This document shows, in pieces, positions 61,004-64,000 of a stretch of DNA of 64,000 bases. The first letter of the stretch is position 1. Each line of letters begins with the position of its first letter. Under the pieces are notes generated by a model. That model did no database searches. It was not told where the DNA came from and was given only the letters and a program-made list of their open reading frames with translations. The stretch lies in assembly GCF_040096615.1 (NCBI RefSeq), contig NZ_JBBMEJ010000013.1, positions 1 through 64,000 on the forward strand, given 5' to 3'. The DNA comes from Blautia_A aquisgranensis. Lineage in GTDB: Bacteria; Bacillota; Clostridia; Lachnospirales; Lachnospiraceae. The translations under genes were made by a program, and so were the position numbers.

Positions 61004-63076
61004 TCAATCTTCATCTTTTGGCTTTTGTTCCACATATCCGCAGGTTTCCTGGCTGCAAACCAGCTTATTTCCCTTTTCGAGCATATAATTGCCACATTTC
61101 GGACATTTCTTAGCGGATGGTTTCTGCCATGACATGAAATCACATTCCGGATTATTCTCACATCCGTAGTATTTTCTGCCTTTTTTCGTTTTTTTCATGA
61201 CAATTTCACCGCCACACTTCGGACATGAAACACCAATCTTTTCATAGTATGGTTTCGTATTGCGGCAGTCCGGAAAACCAGGGCATGCAAGGAATCTTCC
61301 GTGCGGTCCGTATTTGATGACCATGTTGCGTCCGCAGTTATCGCAGACCACATCTGTGACCTCATCCTGGATATCGACTTTCTCCAGTTCTTTCTCCGCC
61401 TCATCCACATCATGCTTCAGATCCGGGTAAAAGTTTCTGACAACAGTCTTCCACTGTACCGTACCTGCCTCAACACAGTCCAGAAGTCCTTCCATGGTTG
61501 CTGTAAAGTTTACATCCACGATACTTGGAAACGCCTGCTTCATGATGTTATTGACAACCTCTCCAAGCTCGGTGACATACAGATTCTTCTGTTCCTTGGA
61601 TACGTAACGTCTGCTGATGATGGTTGTGATCGTCGGTGCGTAAGTACTTGGTCGTCCGATTCCCAGCTCCTCCATGGTTTTTACAAGAGAGGCCTCTGTA
61701 TAATGTGCAGGCGGCTGTGTAAAATGCTGTTCCGGCTTGAGTTCCTTCAGTTTAAGCTCCATGCCTTTTTCCAGGCTCTGGCTCAATACATTGCCCTTCT
61801 TGTCATCACCGTCTTCTGTATATACAGACATAAAACCATCAAATGCAACCTTGGATGCTGCAACCGTAAAAGTATATTCTCCGGCGCTGATTTTGACGGA
61901 TGTTGTCTCGTAACGTGCCGGTGCCATTCTGCTGGCTGCAAAACGTCTCCAGATCAGCTGATAAAGTCTGAACTGATCTCTTGTAAGAGATTCTTTTACA
62001 AGGACCGGTGTTCTTGAAATGTCAGTAGGACGGATTGCCTCATGTGCATCCTGTATCTTCTGATTATTCTTCGTGGTCTTCTCTGTTCTGGAAACATAAT
62101 TCTCACCATACTGTTCTGTGATGTAGGTTCTTGCTGCTGCATCTGCCTCCTCGGAGATACGGGTGGAATCCGTACGCAGATAAGAGATCAGACCAACCGT
62201 GCCGCTTCCCTTGACATCAACACCCTCATACAGCTGCTGTGCCAGACGCATGGTTTTCTGTGTGGAAAAGTTCAGTGTCTTAGATGCTTCCTGCTGTAAG
62301 GTACTGGTGGTAAACGGCAGTGGTGCATTTTTGATTCGTTCGCCTTTTTTTACCTCGGTAATCTCATATTTACAGTTTTCCAGCTTCTTCAGGATCTCAT
62401 CCATCTCCTGACGATTTTTGATTGGAAGCTTCTTATCTGTTCCGTAAAATTTGGCTGTCAGCGGCTTCTTTTCCCCTTTTACCTGGAATTCACCTTCCAG
62501 GCTCCAGTATTCCTCCGGAATAAAGGAATTGATTTCCTCTTCTCTGTCGCAGATGATACGAAGTGCCACAGACTGCACACGGCCTGCACTTAAGCCTCGC
62601 TTTACCTTTGCCCAGAGAAGCGGGCTGATGCTGTAACCAACCATACGGTCCAGCATACGTCTTGCCTGCTGTGCATCCACAAGATTCATGTTCAGCTCGC
62701 GGGCCTGCTTGATGGAAGCCTTGACTGCTGTCTTGGTTACCTCGTTAAACGTGATCCTGTGCATTTTTGCAGGATCTGTCTTCAATGCCTGCATCAGATG
62801 CCAGGAGATCGCCTCTCCTTCACGGTCGGGGTCAGTTGCAAGATAGATCTTGTCGGCTTTTTTGGCTTCCTTACGCAGTTTGGCAAGAAGCTCACCTTTT
62901 CCTCTTATTGTAATATATTTGGGTTCAAAATCATTCTCTACGTCAATACCAAACTGGCTCTTCGGGAAATCCCGCACGTGGCCGTTTGATGCTTCTACAG
63001 TATAATTTGCCCCCAGAAATTTTTTTACCGTTTTCATTTTAGCAGGTGACTCTACTATCACCAGATTTTTGGCCAT
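61004..63076 (-). CDS. topA: DNA topoisomerase I
   Basis: 690 residues from ATG 63076 (AGGAGAGGTAAA upstream). The Toprim domain starts KNLVIVESPAKMKTVKKFLG and has YLATDPDREGEAISWHLMQA; the active-site Tyr is in VGLISYLRTDSTRISEEA. SAGRVQSVALRIICDREEEI belongs to the DNA gate. Three C-terminal zinc ribbons follow (CDNCGRNMVIKYGPHGRFLA, CPKCGGEIVMKKTKKGRKYY, CPKCGNYMLEKGNKLVC). It relaxes negative supercoils. dprA lies 75 bases upstream. Confidence 0.97.
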   Translation of the reverse strand: MAKNLVIVESPAKMKTVKKFLGANYTVEASNGHVRDFPKSQFGIDVENDFEPKYITIRGKGELLAKLRKEAKKADKIYLATDPDREGEAISWHLMQALKTDPAKMHRITFNEVTKTAVKASIKQARELNMNLVDAQQARRMLDRMVGYSISPLLWAKVKRGLSAGRVQSVALRIICDREEEINSFIPEEYWSLEGEFQVKGEKKPLTAKFYGTDKKLPIKNRQEMDEILKKLENCKYEITEVKKGERIKNAPLPFTTSTLQQEASKTLNFSTQKTMRLAQQLYEGVDVKGSGTVGLISYLRTDSTRISEEADAAARTYITEQYGENYVSRTEKTTKNNQKIQDAHEAIRPTDISRTPVLVKESLTRDQFRLYQLIWRRFAASRMAPARYETTSVKISAGEYTFTVAASKVAFDGFMSVYTEDGDDKKGNVLSQSLEKGMELKLKELKPEQHFTQPPAHYTEASLVKTMEELGIGRPSTYAPTITTIISRRYVSKEQKNLYVTELGEVVNNIMKQAFPSIVDVNFTATMEGLLDCVEAGTVQWKTVVRNFYPDLKHDVDEAEKELEKVDIQDEVTDVVCDNCGRNMVIKYGPHGRFLACPGFPDCRNTKPYYEKIGVSCPKCGGEIVMKKTKKGRKYYGCENNPECDFMSWQKPSAKKCPKCGNYMLEKGNKLVCSQETCGYVEQKPKDED

Positions 63077-63151
63077 TTTACCTCTCCTAATCTCACTCTG
63101 CCTCCCATCCCGTATACTGCAGCTACGCAAAAAGCTCAGAACAGCAGGCAG

Positions 63152-64000
63152 TTATTCAAGTCTGATATAATGCTGTCTCCCAGTTTCCCTCACAAGTCCC
63201 ATCACTGTGAGCTGTGCCAGGATACTGGCTGTTTTTCCCGGCGGAAAGCCGGTTTTTCTGATAATATGATCCAGATTTTTTGGTCGTAAATCGAGACAAC
63301 TATACACCAAATCCAAATCTGTTGCAAGTCCTAACTTGGTTTTTTGCGACAATTTCGTTTTTTTTTTCACAGACAGACCCCATTCATCCAGAAGCACTTC
63401 CGGCGAGTATGCGATCCCCGCTCCGTCGTAGATCAGCTTGTGGCAACCACGGCTTAAAGCGTCATTTACAGCACCCGGGATCGCATAAACCGTTTTTCCC
63501 TGTTCCAGTGCACATGCTGCAGTGATCAGGGAACCGCTTTTTTCTTTCGCCTCTACCACAAGCACCAGATCCGAAAGTCCGCTGATGATCCGGTTTCTTG
63601 CCGGAAAATGGTATGCTCTGCCACCGGTTCCCGGAGAATATTCACTGATGATTCCTCCATTATTCTCCGGAATCCTTCTGTAAATACTCCTGCTGGATGC
63701 CGGATAACAGATGTCAACCCCATTTCCAAGCACCGCAAAAGTAGGCGTTCCCCCTTCCAGTGCTCCCTTATGTCCTTCTGCATCAATTCCCGCTGCCATA
63801 CCGCTGATCACCTGCACTCCGTTTTCACTTAAGTATTTTGCGTAATTAAACGCCTGGATTCTTCCGTATGCGCTGCACATCCTGGCTCCCACGATCGCCG
63901 CTGTGGGCTTATCATCTTCCGGAAATCTTCCAATATAATAGAGTTCTTCCGGCATACCAGCAAGGGAGCGTAGTCTTTCGGGATATTCATTACTGTTTTT
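63152..64000 (-). CDS. dprA: DNA-processing protein DprA (5' end outside the window)
   Basis: 282 residues are visible and the frame continues past base 64000 (KNSNEYPERLRSLAGMPEEL), so the N-terminal SAM-like domain is cut by the window edge. The Rossmann domain is complete (AAIVGARMCSAYGRIQAFNY, ISGMAAGIDAEGHKGALEGG, VLGNGVDICYPASSRSIYRR, GSLITAACALEQGKTVYAIP), and a C-terminal winged helix follows (LDHIIRKTGFPPGKTASILA). It loads RecA on incoming single-stranded DNA. The dprA-topA order is typical of Firmicutes. Confidence 0.93.
   Translation of the reverse strand, partial: KNSNEYPERLRSLAGMPEELYYIGRFPEDDKPTAAIVGARMCSAYGRIQAFNYAKYLSENGVQVISGMAAGIDAEGHKGALEGGTPTFAVLGNGVDICYPASSRSIYRRIPENNGGIISEYSPGTGGRAYHFPARNRIISGLSDLVLVVEAKEKSGSLITAACALEQGKTVYAIPGAVNDALSRGCHKLIYDGAGIAYSPEVLLDEWGLSVKKKTKLSQKTKLGLATDLDLVYSCLDLRPKNLDHIIRKTGFPPGKTASILAQLTVMGLVRETGRQHYIRLE

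Overview
The window comes from a low-to-moderate GC Firmicute, most likely a gut Lachnospiraceae (Clostridia). The evidence is the right-hand core block: dprA-topA, codY, groESL behind a CIRCE operator, guaB, an archaeal-type IMP cyclohydrolase paired with a stand-alone AICAR formyltransferase under a ZTP riboswitch, mutS2, rlmD and a YhaM-like exoribonuclease. Shine-Dalgarno sites are strong almost everywhere.

Layout. (1) 1-2.1 kb: a DUF4405 membrane protein, the stump of an alpha/beta hydrolase gene and a LysR regulator. (2) 2.3-4.7 kb: remains of a plasmid or ICE replication module (ParR-like protein, frameshifted RepA-like initiator, cut DnaC-like loader, XRE regulator). (3) 4.7-28 kb: a plant-glycoside locus, mostly on the minus strand. 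An operon runs from 25.6 kb leftward: alpha/beta hydrolase, GH3, GPH symporter, GH78 rhamnosidase, second GPH symporter, a GH78 stump fused to a GH3 stump, an Old-Yellow-Enzyme-type ene-reductase, further GH3 genes and a GH35-like hydrolase. An AraC regulator and rhamnulose-1-phosphate aldolase (rhaD) stand beside it, with a stump of rhamnose isomerase (rhaA). (4) 28-36.3 kb: skeleton of a Tn1549-like integrative conjugative element (mobC, NlpC/P60, CnaB surface protein, two sigma factors, XRE, RepA with internal iterons, ParB, ParA) whose transfer genes are gone, ending at the 3' end of rlmD. (5) 36.5-64 kb: intact core genome with two tRNAs, a two-component system, a thioredoxin system, Fe-ADH, cell-wall enzymes and purine genes.

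How the parts work together. The carbohydrate locus would import or meet rhamnosylated glucosides, remove rhamnose (GH78) and glucose (GH3), take up the sugars by GPH symporters and cleave rhamnulose-1-P with RhaD; the ene-reductase could act on the freed aglycone. In the core, PurO and AICAR formyltransferase make IMP, GuaB turns it towards GTP, and CodY senses GTP.

The most striking pattern is decay limited to the first 36 kb. About ten gene-internal fusion points join the remains of two unrelated genes or two parts of one gene. There are also three single-base frameshifts and one lost start codon, while the right-hand 28 kb looks undamaged. A second candidate novelty is a roughly 60-80 residue helical C-terminal module shared by GH3 and GH78 enzymes of the locus. 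All family assignments rest on reading motifs and similarity from memory; no database search was possible.
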